Shown here one piece after another: positions 17,461 through 26,178 of a DNA stretch of 64,000 nt (position 1 is its first letter; the number at the start of each line of letters is the position of its first letter). The stretch lies in NCBI GenBank assembly GCA_003139095.1, contig PLHW01000046.1:1-64000 (forward strand), in the 5' to 3' direction. The notes beneath the pieces are model-generated. The model searched no databases. It was not told where the DNA came from and was given only the letters and a program-made list of their open reading frames with translations. This stretch comes from Acidobacteriaceae bacterium. GTDB lineage: Bacteria > Acidobacteriota > Terriglobia > Terriglobales > Acidobacteriaceae. The position numbers were made by a program, and so were the translations under genes.

Positions 17461-17780
17461 GCCAGAAAAAGGGATACAAAATCGGAAGCCGCAATGTGTT
17501 CAAGGATATCGGTGTGCCGAACTCCGAGGAGCATTTCGTCAAGGCGCAGCTTGTCTTTAAGATCCACACGCTCCTGAAAGCGCGAGGCCTTAAACAGGTC
17601 GAGGCCGCCGCCTTGTTCGGAGTCCGCCAGCCCGATATTTCCAACATGCTGCGCGGTGAGTTCCGCCAGTTTTCCGTGGAGCGCCTCCTCCGCTTCCTGG
17701 TAGCTCTCGACCAGAATGTGCAGATTGTCGTCAAGCCCCACCGTAACCCTAACCACCCCCCAGCCCTTCAGGTTCTCTGA
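17457..17780 (+). CDS. HigA-like XRE-family antitoxin
   Basis: A 107-residue helix-turn-helix protein. The segment HTLLKARGLKQVEAAALFGVRQPDISNMLRGE forms the HTH (split here as ARGLKQVEAAALFG and VRQPDISNMLRGE). It matches the HigA2/XRE antitoxins encoded after Gp49-like toxins. It should neutralise the toxin and repress the pair through the palindrome at 17062-17081. The toxin-first order is typical of higBA. The pair lies just upstream of lhr, 92 nt away. Confidence 0.87.
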   Translation: MSQKKGYKIGSRNVFKDIGVPNSEEHFVKAQLVFKIHTLLKARGLKQVEAAALFGVRQPDISNMLRGEFRQFSVERLLRFLVALDQNVQIVVKPHRNPNHPPALQVL

Positions 17781-17834
17781 AGAGAGATGCTTGCTGCCTA
17801 TGTGTGGTGAAGACTTTTACCTCCTCAGGCGAAC

Positions 17835-17865
17835 ATTTTACGAAACCACAGTTTTCTCGTAAAAT
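17835..17865. promoter_or_regulatory. 9-bp inverted repeat just upstream of lhr
   Basis: ATTTTACGA (17835-17843) and TCGTAAAAT (17857-17865) form a perfect 9-bp inverted repeat with a 13-nt spacer, ending 7 nt before the lhr ATG. It could be an operator, or an RNA hairpin that masks the lhr start or ends higBA transcription. No T run follows, and no Shine-Dalgarno sequence is visible between it and the ATG. Confidence 0.65.
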
Positions 17866-17872
17866 ACCTCCA

Positions 17873-20800
17873 ATGTCTGCCGTCCCCTCCTCTCTTGCCT
17901 GGGCTCATCCTCTCGTTCAGGAGTGGTTCGTCTCCCGCTTCGGCACCCCCACTGAGCCGCAAGAGCAGGGCTGGCCCCACATCCTCGCCGGTGACACCAC
18001 GCTCATCGCCGCTCCCACCGGCTCCGGCAAAACCCTCGCCGCCTTTCTCGCCTGCATCGACCGCCTCGTGCGCAAGGCCCTCGCCGGCCATCTCAGCGAC
18101 CGCACCGAGGTGCTCTACGTCTCGCCCCTCAAGGCCCTCGGCAACGACATTCAGAAAAATCTCGAAATCCCCCTCGGCGAAATCCTGCAAATGGCCGCCG
18201 AGCGCGGCTTCCTCATGCCCGCCATCCGCACCGCCGTCCGCACCGGCGACACGCTCGCCAAAGATCGCCAGCTGATGCTGAAGCGTCCGCCGCACATTCT
18301 CGTCACCACCCCCGAGTCACTCTACATTCTCCTCACCGCCGAAAAGAGCCGCGCCGTCCTGCGCACCGTCGAAACCGTAATCGTCGACGAAATTCACGCC
18401 GTCGCCGACGACAAACGTGGCGTCCACCTCGCGCTCTCCCTCGAGCGCCTCGAAGCCCTCACCGACAAGCCGCCCGTCCGCATCGGCCTCTCCGCCACGC
18501 AGAAGCCCATCGAAGAGGTCGCTCGCTTCCTCGCCGGAAATTCCGACGAGCAAAATCCCCGCCCCCAGCCCGTCATCGTCGATGTCGGCCACAAGCGCCC
18601 CATGAATCTCGGCGTCGAGGTCCCCGCCTCCGAACTCGGCCCCGTCGCCTCCAACGAAATGTGGGACGAGATTTATAACCGCATCGTCGAACTCGTTAAC
18701 TCACATCGCTCCACCCTCGTCTTCGTCAATACTCGCCGCCTCGCCGAGCGCATCTCTCATCAACTTGGCGAGCGCCTCGGCGAAGAAAATGTTGCCGCCC
18801 ATCACGGCAGCCTCTCCCGCAAGCTCCGCCTCGAAGCCGAGCGCAAACTCAAAGAAGGCCAGGTCAAAGTCCTCATCGCCACCGCCTCGCTCGAACTTGG
18901 CATCGACGTCGGCTTCGTCGATCTCGTCTGCCACATCAGTTCGCCGCGCTCCATCGCCGTCGCCCTCCAGCGCGTCGGCCGCAGCGGTCACTGGCGCGGT
19001 GCCATTCCCAAAGGCCGTTTCTTCGTCACCACGCGCGACGATCTCGCCGAGTGCGCCGCCCTCGTCCGCGCCATTCGCCAGGGCGAACTCGACCGCCTCA
19101 TCTTTCCCGAAGCCTCGCTCGACGTTCTCGCCCAGCAAATCGTCGCCAGTTGCGCGGCCATCAACACCGCCGCCGGCGACTCCGCGGAAACGACCACCGG
19201 CTGGGATGAAGACGAGCTCTTTGCCCTCGCCAAGCGCGCCTATCCCTATCGCAACCTCACGCGCAAAACTTTCGACGAGGTCATCGCCATGTTGTCCGAG
19301 GGCATCGCCTCCCAGCGCGGACGCTACGGCGCTTACCTGCATCACGACCGCGTCAATCGCAAGCTGCGCGCCCGCCGCGGCGCTCGCCTCGCCGCCATTA
19401 CCAGCGGCGGCGCTATCCCTGACAACGCTCTCTTCACCGTCGTCGCCGAACCCGATGGCGCCGTCGTCGGCACCGTCGACGAAGATTTCGCCGTCGAAAG
19501 CATGGCCGGCGAGGTCATGCTCCTCGGCAACACTTCCTGGCGCATTCGCCGAATTGAGGGCAAATCGTCGCGCATTCTCGTCGAAGACGCTCACGGCCAG
19601 CCCCCGGGAATCCCGTTCTGGCGCGGCGAAGCGCCCGCTCGCACCGAAGAGCTCTCGCACCAGCTGGGCCAGTTGCGCCTCGAAATCAGCAATCGCCTCG
19701 CCGGAGTTTTGCCCGTCGAAGGCTGGCGCAATCTCCCCGTCGTCGCCGAAGTCGTCACCTGGCTCGGCGTCGAGTGCGGCCTCGACCACTCCGGCGCCGA
19801 GCAATTAATTCAATATGTGATCGAAGGCCGCGCCGTCCTCGGCGACGTCCCCACCCAGTCCACCATCATCGCCGAGCGCTTCTTCGACGAAGGCGGCGGC
19901 ATGCAGCTCATCATCCACGCGCCCTTCGGCGGCCGCATCAACAAGGCCTGGGGACTCGCTCTCCGCAAGCGTTTCTGCCGCGGCTTCAACTTCGAACTCC
20001 AGGCCGCCGCGACCGACAACGGTCTCAACATCGCGCTCGCCGAGCAGCACAGTTTCCCGCTCGCCGATGTCTTTCACTTCCTGCACTCCGAAACCATGGC
20101 TCCCATCCTCGAGCAGGCCGCCCTCGCCTCGCCCATCTTTCAAACTCGCTGGCGCTGGGATGCCACTCGCGCCCTCGCCCTCTTGCGCTTCCAGGGGGGC
20201 AAAAAGGTTCCGCCGCAAATTCAGCGCATCCGCTCCGACGATTTGCTCGCCTCCGTCTTTCCCGACGTCGCCGCCTGCTTCGAAAATATCGAGGGCGACA
20301 TCAAAGTCCCCGATCATCCCCTCGTCCACGAGGTCATGAAGGATGTCCTCACCGAGGCCCTCGACACCGACGGTCTCGCCGCCGTTCTGCGCGGCATCGA
20401 GCAGGGAAGCATTCGCTGCCTCGCCGTCGATACGCCCGTGCCCTCGCAGTTCTCGCACGAAATCCTCAACGCCAACCCCTACGCCTATCTTGATGACGCG
20501 CCCCTCGAAGAGCGCCGCGCCCGTGCTGTCGAAATGCGCCGCGTCCTGCCCGCGTCGGTCCTCGAAGAAGTGGGCGCGCTTGATCCCGCCGCCATCGCCC
20601 AAGTCCAGTCCGAAGCATGGCCCGATGTCCGCGACCCCGACGAACTCCACGACGTCCTCCACACGCTGATAGCCGTCCCCGAGTTCGACGCGCGTCTAGA
20701 AACCAGCGCGGAACCCGAAACCAGCGCAGAACGCGAAAGTACCGCCGCATCGATGCCGATGTTCGCCTCGAACGACGCCTCCACTGCGGCAAGCCCAGAA

Positions 20801-22600
20801 AAGCTCGCAACTCGAGACTCGCAACTCGCGGCTCGCACGCAACTCGCAGCTCCCTGGCACCCTTTCTTCCACCGTCTGCTCTCTGAGCATCGCACGGTCG
20901 CAGCCGAAGCCGCCGGTCGCCGCTATTGGATCGCCACCGAGCGCATGCCGTGGTGGCGCGCTCTTCATCCCAACTCGCAAATCGAAGCCTCATCCGGAAC
21001 ATTGCGCGCCCTCGAGACGACGAACCCCACCTTCGACGACGCCATCCTGACCGCTGTTCAAGGATGGATAGCCCATCTCGGTCCAACCACCGCCCCCGAA
21101 ATCGGCGCACTGCTCGGCCTCCCGCCCGCCGAAATTGAAAAAGCTCTCCTCCGCGTCGAAACCAGCGGCGCCATCCTCCGCGGCAAGTTCCGCCCGCAAG
21201 GCTTCCAACCGCAACCCGCCGCGGATCTCGCCGCCCCAACCGCGCTTTCAGAAGCCCCCGTCATCGAGTGGTGTGACCGCCGTCTCCTCGCCCGCATCCA
21301 TCGCCTCACCGTCGCCACTCTCCGCAAGCAGATTGAGCCCGTAACCGCCGCTCAATTCATGAACTGGCTACTCCGCTGGCAGCACGTCGCGCCCGGTACT
21401 CAAGTGCGCGCCGAGCACGGCACCCTCGAAGTCATTCGTCAATTGCAGGGCTTCGAAGCTCCCGCCAATACCTGGGAGCGCTTCCTCCTCGCCCGCCGCA
21501 TCGCCGACTACGAGCCCGCATATCTCGACCAGCTTTGTCTCGCAGGCGCAGTGGGCTGGGGACGTCTCTCCCCGCATCCCGCGGCCATTCCCGTAGAAAT
21601 CATCAAGCCCGCGCCGCGCGCCAGCGCCAGCCAGTCGGCAATCGATGGATTGCATGCGCCTGCCTCTCACGCACACGGATCAAATGGCAACGGTCCCCAC
21701 GAACACACCTCATCGCCAGAGCCCCGCCAGCGCCGCGTCATCCCCACGCGCGTCGCTCCCATCGCATTCTTCGTTCGCGAGGAAGCCGACTGGATGACGC
21801 CGCACCACTCTCACACCGACGATTCGCCCATGTCGTTCCTCAGCCCCGTCGCCCGCGAATTGCTCGACCTCATGAAGCAGCGCGGCGCGCTCTTTTTCCC
21901 CGACATGGTGCGCGCCACCGGCCGCCTCAAGGCCGAGGTCGAAACCGGCCTCTGGGAACTCGTTGCCGTCGGTCTCGTCACCGCCGATGGCTTCGAAAAT
22001 CTTCGCGCTCTCGTCGCCCTCAAATCCTCCGGCTCATCCGCGCCCGCCGGCTCCAAAATCTATAGCGCCGGTTTAGCGAACGCCCAGTCCCACGGCCTCC
22101 GTCTCGCCAAAACCCGCCGCCCGCGCCACGCCGCCGGCCGCTGGTCGCTGCTCTACACGGCTTTTTTCGACAAGCCAAAAACCGGCTCCGAGCGCGACCG
22201 CAGCGTCGAATCCTGTTGCTGGATGCTCCTCCGCCGTTATGGCGTTGTCTTCCGCGACCTGCTCGCCCGCGAAACCAACCTGCCCCGCTGGCGCGAATTG
22301 CAAATCGGTTTCCGCCGCCTCGAGGATCGCGGCGAAATTCGCGGCGGCCGCTTCATCGACGGTTTCCTCGGCGAGCAATTCGCTCTCCCCGTCGCGGTCG
22401 AATCGCTGCGCGCCCATCGCAAACTCCCCATGACCGGCGGGCGCGTCGTCCTCGCCGCCGCCGATCCCCTCAACCTCGTCGGCATCGTCATCCCCGGCGA
22501 CCGCATCCCCGCCATCTCCGGCCGCAGCGTCACCCTCCGCAACGGCCAGTGGGAGCCCGATCCCGACACCCTGACCGCAGCTCTCCCCGCCGCCCTCTAA
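17873..22600 (+). CDS. lhr: Lhr family ATP-dependent helicase
   Basis: A 1575-residue superfamily 2 helicase, near the length of full bacterial Lhr (about 1500). Walker A is LIAAPTGSGKTLAAF, motif Ia LYVSPLKALGND, motif II VDEIHAV, motif III GLSATQKP, motif VI ALQRVGRSGHW. Winged-helix and Lhr-core segments follow, then the bacterial C-terminal extension (Lhr-CTD). Lhr unwinds DNA and RNA-DNA hybrids in repair. ATG 17873 begins MSAVPSSLAWAHPLVQEWF; the upstream extension crosses the inverted repeat. Residues about 940-990 are an unusual linker encoded by word repeats, and residues about 1250-1310 form a second low-complexity segment. The stop overlaps the convergent M23 gene by 4 nt. Confidence 0.94.
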   Translation: MSAVPSSLAWAHPLVQEWFVSRFGTPTEPQEQGWPHILAGDTTLIAAPTGSGKTLAAFLACIDRLVRKALAGHLSDRTEVLYVSPLKALGNDIQKNLEIPLGEILQMAAERGFLMPAIRTAVRTGDTLAKDRQLMLKRPPHILVTTPESLYILLTAEKSRAVLRTVETVIVDEIHAVADDKRGVHLALSLERLEALTDKPPVRIGLSATQKPIEEVARFLAGNSDEQNPRPQPVIVDVGHKRPMNLGVEVPASELGPVASNEMWDEIYNRIVELVNSHRSTLVFVNTRRLAERISHQLGERLGEENVAAHHGSLSRKLRLEAERKLKEGQVKVLIATASLELGIDVGFVDLVCHISSPRSIAVALQRVGRSGHWRGAIPKGRFFVTTRDDLAECAALVRAIRQGELDRLIFPEASLDVLAQQIVASCAAINTAAGDSAETTTGWDEDELFALAKRAYPYRNLTRKTFDEVIAMLSEGIASQRGRYGAYLHHDRVNRKLRARRGARLAAITSGGAIPDNALFTVVAEPDGAVVGTVDEDFAVESMAGEVMLLGNTSWRIRRIEGKSSRILVEDAHGQPPGIPFWRGEAPARTEELSHQLGQLRLEISNRLAGVLPVEGWRNLPVVAEVVTWLGVECGLDHSGAEQLIQYVIEGRAVLGDVPTQSTIIAERFFDEGGGMQLIIHAPFGGRINKAWGLALRKRFCRGFNFELQAAATDNGLNIALAEQHSFPLADVFHFLHSETMAPILEQAALASPIFQTRWRWDATRALALLRFQGGKKVPPQIQRIRSDDLLASVFPDVAACFENIEGDIKVPDHPLVHEVMKDVLTEALDTDGLAAVLRGIEQGSIRCLAVDTPVPSQFSHEILNANPYAYLDDAPLEERRARAVEMRRVLPASVLEEVGALDPAAIAQVQSEAWPDVRDPDELHDVLHTLIAVPEFDARLETSAEPETSAERESTAASMPMFASNDASTAASPEKLATRDSQLAARTQLAAPWHPFFHRLLSEHRTVAAEAAGRRYWIATERMPWWRALHPNSQIEASSGTLRALETTNPTFDDAILTAVQGWIAHLGPTTAPEIGALLGLPPAEIEKALLRVETSGAILRGKFRPQGFQPQPAADLAAPTALSEAPVIEWCDRRLLARIHRLTVATLRKQIEPVTAAQFMNWLLRWQHVAPGTQVRAEHGTLEVIRQLQGFEAPANTWERFLLARRIADYEPAYLDQLCLAGAVGWGRLSPHPAAIPVEIIKPAPRASASQSAIDGLHAPASHAHGSNGNGPHEHTSSPEPRQRRVIPTRVAPIAFFVREEADWMTPHHSHTDDSPMSFLSPVARELLDLMKQRGALFFPDMVRATGRLKAEVETGLWELVAVGLVTADGFENLRALVALKSSGSSAPAGSKIYSAGLANAQSHGLRLAKTRRPRHAAGRWSLLYTAFFDKPKTGSERDRSVESCCWMLLRRYGVVFRDLLARETNLPRWRELQIGFRRLEDRGEIRGGRFIDGFLGEQFALPVAVESLRAHRKLPMTGGRVVLAAADPLNLVGIVIPGDRIPAISGRSVTLRNGQWEPDPDTLTAALPAAL
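20691..20860. repeat. Word-repeat run inside the lhr coding sequence
   Basis: Within lhr, GAAACCAGCGCGGAACCC is followed by near-repeats of it, then at about 20807-20852 by AAGCTCGCAACTCGAGACTC and GCAACTCGCGGCTCGCACGC. These are the same words as the intergenic run at 10045-10088. They encode a polar linker (TSAEPETSAERES, then KLATRDSQLAARTQLAA) between the helicase core and the C-terminal part. Confidence 0.75.
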
Positions 22601-23520
22601 TTGTGAGTTTGTTTTTTCCGTGAAGAAGTTTTCGCAGAATCTCCCGCGTCCGGCAAACGCAGCCCCAGCAGCACCTGCGGATTTAAATATTCCCCCTGCC
22701 ACCGCACCGCCAGATGCAGATGCGGTCCCGTTGCCCGTCCCGTCCCGCCGCTCAGCCCGATCCGCTGCCCCTTCCGAACCTCGTCGCCTTCCGCCACCAG
22801 AAATTTCGACAAGTGCAGATACAGCGTCATCAGCCCCTGCCCATGGTCAATCACCACGCAATTTCCTTCGAAAAATAAAGCTCGCGCCAGAATCACCCTC
22901 CCGCGATTCACCGCCGCCACCGCCGTCCCCGTCGGCACGCGAAAATCCAGCCCCTGGTGCGTCGCTCCGACCGTGCCATTAAAAATCCGCTGCACTCCAA
23001 ACACTTCAGAAATCTTCGCCGCAACCGGCGTAGCAAAATTCCCGCGCCATTCCCGCCCCGCGCTCACCGTCTTAAAGGCCTCATCTTTGATCTTCTTATC
23101 CTGCTCGATCTCCCGCTGCTCCTCGGCGCTCGGCGCGGTATAGCGCTCCGGAACTTTCAGCGTCACGCGCGGATACCGCCGCCAGCGAACCGGAATTTCC
23201 TTCTCCCATGAAATCGCCTGCCCATCCGGCGTTTCCGCGTCCAGCTCGATCGCATACGATCCCGCCTTCGTCTCCAGCCCCGCCCCCGCCAGCGCCGTCC
23301 ACACCTTCGCCCGCTCATCGAAGTCGAACCGAAACTCATGCCCCAGCCAAACGCCCGTCAGCGAGCGCACGAATCGCGGAATGGTTACGCGAATTACCAC
23401 CGGCGATCCATTCACGATCTGCGCCGGCGCATAAGTCAGCGTCCATCCCGCCGCCGCAGCCGCAGGCAGATGAACGCAAAGCAATAAAAGGGAGCCCGCA
23501 ACAAGAAAGAAAAATCGCAT
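22597..23520 (-). CDS. Secreted M23-family metallopeptidase
   Basis: A 307-residue exported protein with a signal peptide (MRFFFLVAGSLLLLCVHLPA, cut near AAAAAG). The N-terminal half is a beta-rich domain; the C-terminal half is a LytM/M23 domain with zinc ligands in THQGLDFRVP (H and D) and GPHLHLAVRW (the HxH of HLH). It likely cuts peptidoglycan cross-bridges or serves as an envelope-division activator. Both key motifs are intact, so it should be catalytically active. It converges on lhr with a 4-nt overlap of the 3' ends. Confidence 0.9.
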   Translation of the reverse strand: MRFFFLVAGSLLLLCVHLPAAAAAGWTLTYAPAQIVNGSPVVIRVTIPRFVRSLTGVWLGHEFRFDFDERAKVWTALAGAGLETKAGSYAIELDAETPDGQAISWEKEIPVRWRRYPRVTLKVPERYTAPSAEEQREIEQDKKIKDEAFKTVSAGREWRGNFATPVAAKISEVFGVQRIFNGTVGATHQGLDFRVPTGTAVAAVNRGRVILARALFFEGNCVVIDHGQGLMTLYLHLSKFLVAEGDEVRKGQRIGLSGGTGRATGPHLHLAVRWQGEYLNPQVLLGLRLPDAGDSAKTSSRKKQTHN

Positions 23521-23618
23521 CCCGCTCAGGCTAGCATTTTGGAAAACACTTCGGCACCGGTCGACTCAACTGCATTAACGCCCTTCGGTGCGGAATCATC
23601 GTCGACGCAAAGCGACCG

Positions 23619-23765
23619 TTACTCGAACCACCCACTCCGGTAAGCCACCCACCACGAAAACACCCCAATCGGAATCGTCGAAGCCAGCGCCCACCAGAGC
23701 GGCAGCACAAAATCCGCCACCAGCCCCACCACCGTAAACGTCAGCCAGAAAATCCTCTTCTCCAT
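23619..23765 (-). CDS. Small hydrophobic membrane protein (48 residues)
   Basis: A short frame, ATG 23765 to TAA 23619, encodes MEKRIFWLTFTVVGLVADFV and then LPLWWALAST, IPIGVFSWWV, AYRSGWFE. It is two hydrophobic helices joined by a short polar turn, with four tryptophans clustered at the helix ends. The even hydrophobic pattern and Trp belts suggest a real small membrane protein; I have an impression of similar short proteins in Acidobacteria but cannot confirm it. No strong Shine-Dalgarno sequence is visible. The rest of 23521-23950 shows no gene except the motif TGCCTCTGTGTCTCCGTGG near 23910, a common-looking intergenic word. Confidence 0.55.
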   Translation of the reverse strand: MEKRIFWLTFTVVGLVADFVLPLWWALASTIPIGVFSWWVAYRSGWFE

Positions 23766-23950
23766 CCTAGAATTCTAGCCCCTTGCGCTCCCCGGCATCG
23801 CGCCAACATTAGCACCACAGTTCATTGTCTGTTTGCGTGGCGAGTGGCCCAACCGCCGCACGCACTACCAGCACGCGGAAGGGAAGTAAGAAGAAAAAAG
23901 AATTCTCCGTGCCTCTGTGTCTCCGTGGTGAGCGCACCTCAAGCCGCCTC

Positions 23951-24205
23951 TCACCTTTTCTTCCGCAGCTCTTCCATCACGCTCTGGATCAGCTCTTTCG
24001 CGTCCGTCAAATTCTTCATAATGAGCTGCACATCCATCGCCGGCTTCCCCGGCCAGCGCTGGCTCTGGCAATACACCCCGTGCTGCCCCACCAGCGCCAT
24101 CGCATCCGTCATCAGATCCATCGTCACGGCGAGCCGCCCGCGCGGTACCCCCATCCGTGTCTCAAAGTTGTCCAGCTCTTCCCGCTTTTCCTCAAATATT
24201 GCCAT
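23951..24205 (-). CDS. Small hypothetical protein (84 residues)
   Basis: A small soluble, largely helical protein beginning MAIFEEKREELDNFETRMGV and ending KELIQSVMEELRKKR. The middle, RLAVTMDLMTDAMALVGQHG, looks amphipathic. No known motif is recognised. ATG 24205 is chosen over TTG 24211. It diverges from the DUF2911 gene; the shared upstream region holds the 15-nt tandem repeat at 24240-24320. Codon use resembles neighbouring genes, which supports it being coding. Confidence 0.55.
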   Translation of the reverse strand: MAIFEEKREELDNFETRMGVPRGRLAVTMDLMTDAMALVGQHGVYCQSQRWPGKPAMDVQLIMKNLTDAKELIQSVMEELRKKR

Positions 24206-24239
24206 CCTCAAATTGTAACGGCAGCCTCACTCCTCCAGT

Positions 24240-24320
24240 GATTGTCGGTGAAAAGATTGTCGGTGAAAAGACTGTCGCTGCAATGATTGTCTCTGGGAAG
24301 ATTGTCGCTGCGACGATTGC
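24240..24320. repeat. 15-nt tandem repeat, five copies plus a partial
   Basis: Units begin at 24240, 24255, 24270, 24285 and 24300: GATTGTCGGTGAAAA twice exactly, then GACTGTCGCTGCAAT, GATTGTCTCTGGGAA and GATTGTCGCTGCGAC, then GATTGC. The array lies between the divergent small hypothetical gene and the DUF2911 gene. The even 15-nt period and decay toward one end suggest replication slippage followed by drift. Confidence 0.9.
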
Positions 24321-24460
24321 AGAGCCGGAAGCTATCGCGTCGAAATGCGTATAATTCCTGAGAGCAGGGCAATATGGGTCAGCGCCGTTGTTAGCCGTCC
24401 AATGTTATCCGTCAAGCCCGGGCAACTCTCGCAGCTACAAATTTCAGGAGGACGAACGTC

Positions 24461-25018
24461 ATGAAAAAGCTCGTAATCATCCCAATGGCTCTCTTCGCCA
24501 TTGCCACTCTCGCGTCCGCGCAAATGAACATGTCGCACGACAAGTCCACGCGCCCCAGTCCGCCCGCTTCCGCCGAGTGCAAGTTCTCCGACGGCAAGAC
24601 CGTCAAAATCGATTACTCCAGCCCCCGCGCCAAGGGCCGCAAAATTTTCGGCGACGCTGGCGACAAAGCTCTCGTCCCCTTCGGCGAAGTCTGGCGCACC
24701 GGCGCTAATGAGGCCACCACCTTCGTCTCCACAGCCAACATCAAACTCGGCGGCAATATCTTTCCCGGCGGCAGCTACACCCTCTTCACCATCCCCAAAG
24801 CCGACGCCTGGACTCTCATCATCAGCAAGAAAACCGGCGAGTGGGGCACCGATTATCCCGGCGAGAAAGAAGATCTCGCTCGCCTCCCCATGTCCGTCTC
24901 CAAAACGTCGGCCCCAGTCGAAAACTTCACCATCGCCTTCGATCAGGGCGGCAGCAAATGCACCCTCCGCATCGAATGGGAAAACACCACCGCCAAAATC
25001 GATATCGCCGAAAAGTAG
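24461..25018 (+). CDS. Exported DUF2911 domain protein
   Basis: A 185-residue protein with a signal peptide (MKKLVIIPMALFAIATLASA, cut before QMN) and a DUF2911 domain: VKIDYSSPRAKGRKIFGD, FGEVWRTGANEATTF, FPGGSYTLFTIP and the C-terminal LRIEWENTTAKIDI. The function of DUF2911 is unknown; it is a beta-sandwich-like periplasmic domain common in Bacteroidetes and Acidobacteria. AGGAGGA lies about 7 nt before the ATG. A GC hairpin follows the stop. Confidence 0.9.
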   Translation: MKKLVIIPMALFAIATLASAQMNMSHDKSTRPSPPASAECKFSDGKTVKIDYSSPRAKGRKIFGDAGDKALVPFGEVWRTGANEATTFVSTANIKLGGNIFPGGSYTLFTIPKADAWTLIISKKTGEWGTDYPGEKEDLARLPMSVSKTSAPVENFTIAFDQGGSKCTLRIEWENTTAKIDIAEK

Positions 25019-25029
25019 CGCTAGCTGCC

Positions 25030-25051
25030 GCGGGGGCGTCCTCGCCCCCGC
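25030..25051. repeat. GC-rich hairpin after the DUF2911 gene, GGGCGTC family
   Basis: GCGGGGGCG-TCCT-CGCCCCCGC is a perfect 9-bp stem with a TCCT loop, starting 11 nt after the DUF2911 stop. It may act as a 3' stabiliser or a weak terminator; no T run follows. It resembles 8909-8929. Confidence 0.8.
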
Positions 25052-25236
25052 CCCGCATCCATCCACCCGTCCGTGAAAATCCGCGCAAATCCACGGGAAA
25101 GAAGTTCTCCCAAAAACTAGAACGACTTATGTGTTCTGATGCCCGTCCTTTATCACTGCCCTCGCCGTCCTATACCACCCTCCCCCGTGACCCTCATCAC
25201 TGCCCTGCGCCCGCCCAAAGCCCATCCTTAATATGA

Positions 25237-26178
25237 ATGGTTGCGCCTTCCATGCTGGTCGTGCTAGCCGTCTTCATCGTCGGCCTTGCTGTCTGGCACA
25301 TCTATCAGGTCGGCAAATTAAGCCGCCAGATTGACGAGACACGCCGCCTCGCCGACGAGAGCGATCGCCAGCGCAACCAGGTTCAGGAAGAGCTCTTCCG
25401 CCGCCTCTACGAGCAGCGCGAACTCGATCGCCAGAAGCTTCAGTTCCAGGCCCAGCTCTCCGAATACGAAAAATACGCCGCCCTCGCCCAACTCGCCCTC
25501 GGCGCCGCCCACGAAATCAACAATCCTCTACTCGGCATCCTCTCTCATCTCGAACTCGAGCTCCGCACCACCGAAGACCCCGCCGACCGCTCCGAAATCG
25601 AGCAATGCATCGCCGGCGCCAAGCGCATTTCCTCCACCCTTCGCGGCCTCGTCAACTATGCCCGCCCGTCCCCGCCCGTGCTCAGCCGCATCAGCCTCGC
25701 TCGTCTCGTCGCCGATACCGTCGCCTTCCTCGAAAACCAGCCCATGCTGCGCGGAAAAATTCTCCAGATCGACGTCCCCTCCGACCTTTCCCTCATCCGC
25801 GTTGACGCCAATCAGCTCTCGCAAGTCCTCATGAATCTTCTGCTCAACGCCGCCGAGGCCACGCCCGAGAACGGCCGCATCGTCGTCTCCGCCTACAAAC
25901 TCGCCTATGTCGAGAGCCTCGAAGTCCGCGTCAGCGACACCGGCTGCGGCATGCCGCCCGAAGTTCTCGCCCACGTCTTCGAGCCCTTTTACACTACCAA
26001 GCGCGGTCGCGGCACCGGCCTCGGTCTCAGCATCAGCTATGCTTACATCCGCAGCCACGGCGGCGATATGCGCGTCGATAGCGTCGTCGACCGCGGCACC
26101 ACCGTTACCTTTACCCTCCCTCTGCGCGCCGACGAGCAGACGGACGAAGAGAAAGAAAAGTCGTTGATCGTCGGTTAG
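25237..26178 (+). CDS. NtrB-type sensor histidine kinase
   Basis: A 313-residue kinase with one N-terminal membrane helix (residues 6-24), a coiled coil (about 35-75), then the dimerisation/phosphoacceptor H-box GAAHEINNPLLG, the N box NLLLNAAEA, G1 DTGCGMPPEV, the F box FEPFYTTK and G2 GRGTGLGLSISY. It has no extracellular sensor domain, so the signal is probably cytoplasmic or membrane-borne. It precedes a sigma-54 response regulator by 121 nt and should phosphorylate it. Confidence 0.9.
   Translation: MVAPSMLVVLAVFIVGLAVWHIYQVGKLSRQIDETRRLADESDRQRNQVQEELFRRLYEQRELDRQKLQFQAQLSEYEKYAALAQLALGAAHEINNPLLGILSHLELELRTTEDPADRSEIEQCIAGAKRISSTLRGLVNYARPSPPVLSRISLARLVADTVAFLENQPMLRGKILQIDVPSDLSLIRVDANQLSQVLMNLLLNAAEATPENGRIVVSAYKLAYVESLEVRVSDTGCGMPPEVLAHVFEPFYTTKRGRGTGLGLSISYAYIRSHGGDMRVDSVVDRGTTVTFTLPLRADEQTDEEKEKSLIVG

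Noticed and set aside
24240-24320. CRISPR-like array
   Set aside because: The 15-nt units are contiguous with no spacers, and no cas genes are present. The same holds for the other tandem arrays in the window.
24157-24354. 65-residue plus-strand frame through the 15-nt repeats
   Set aside because: Starts inside the opposite gene, has no ribosome binding site, and most of it is repeat translation.
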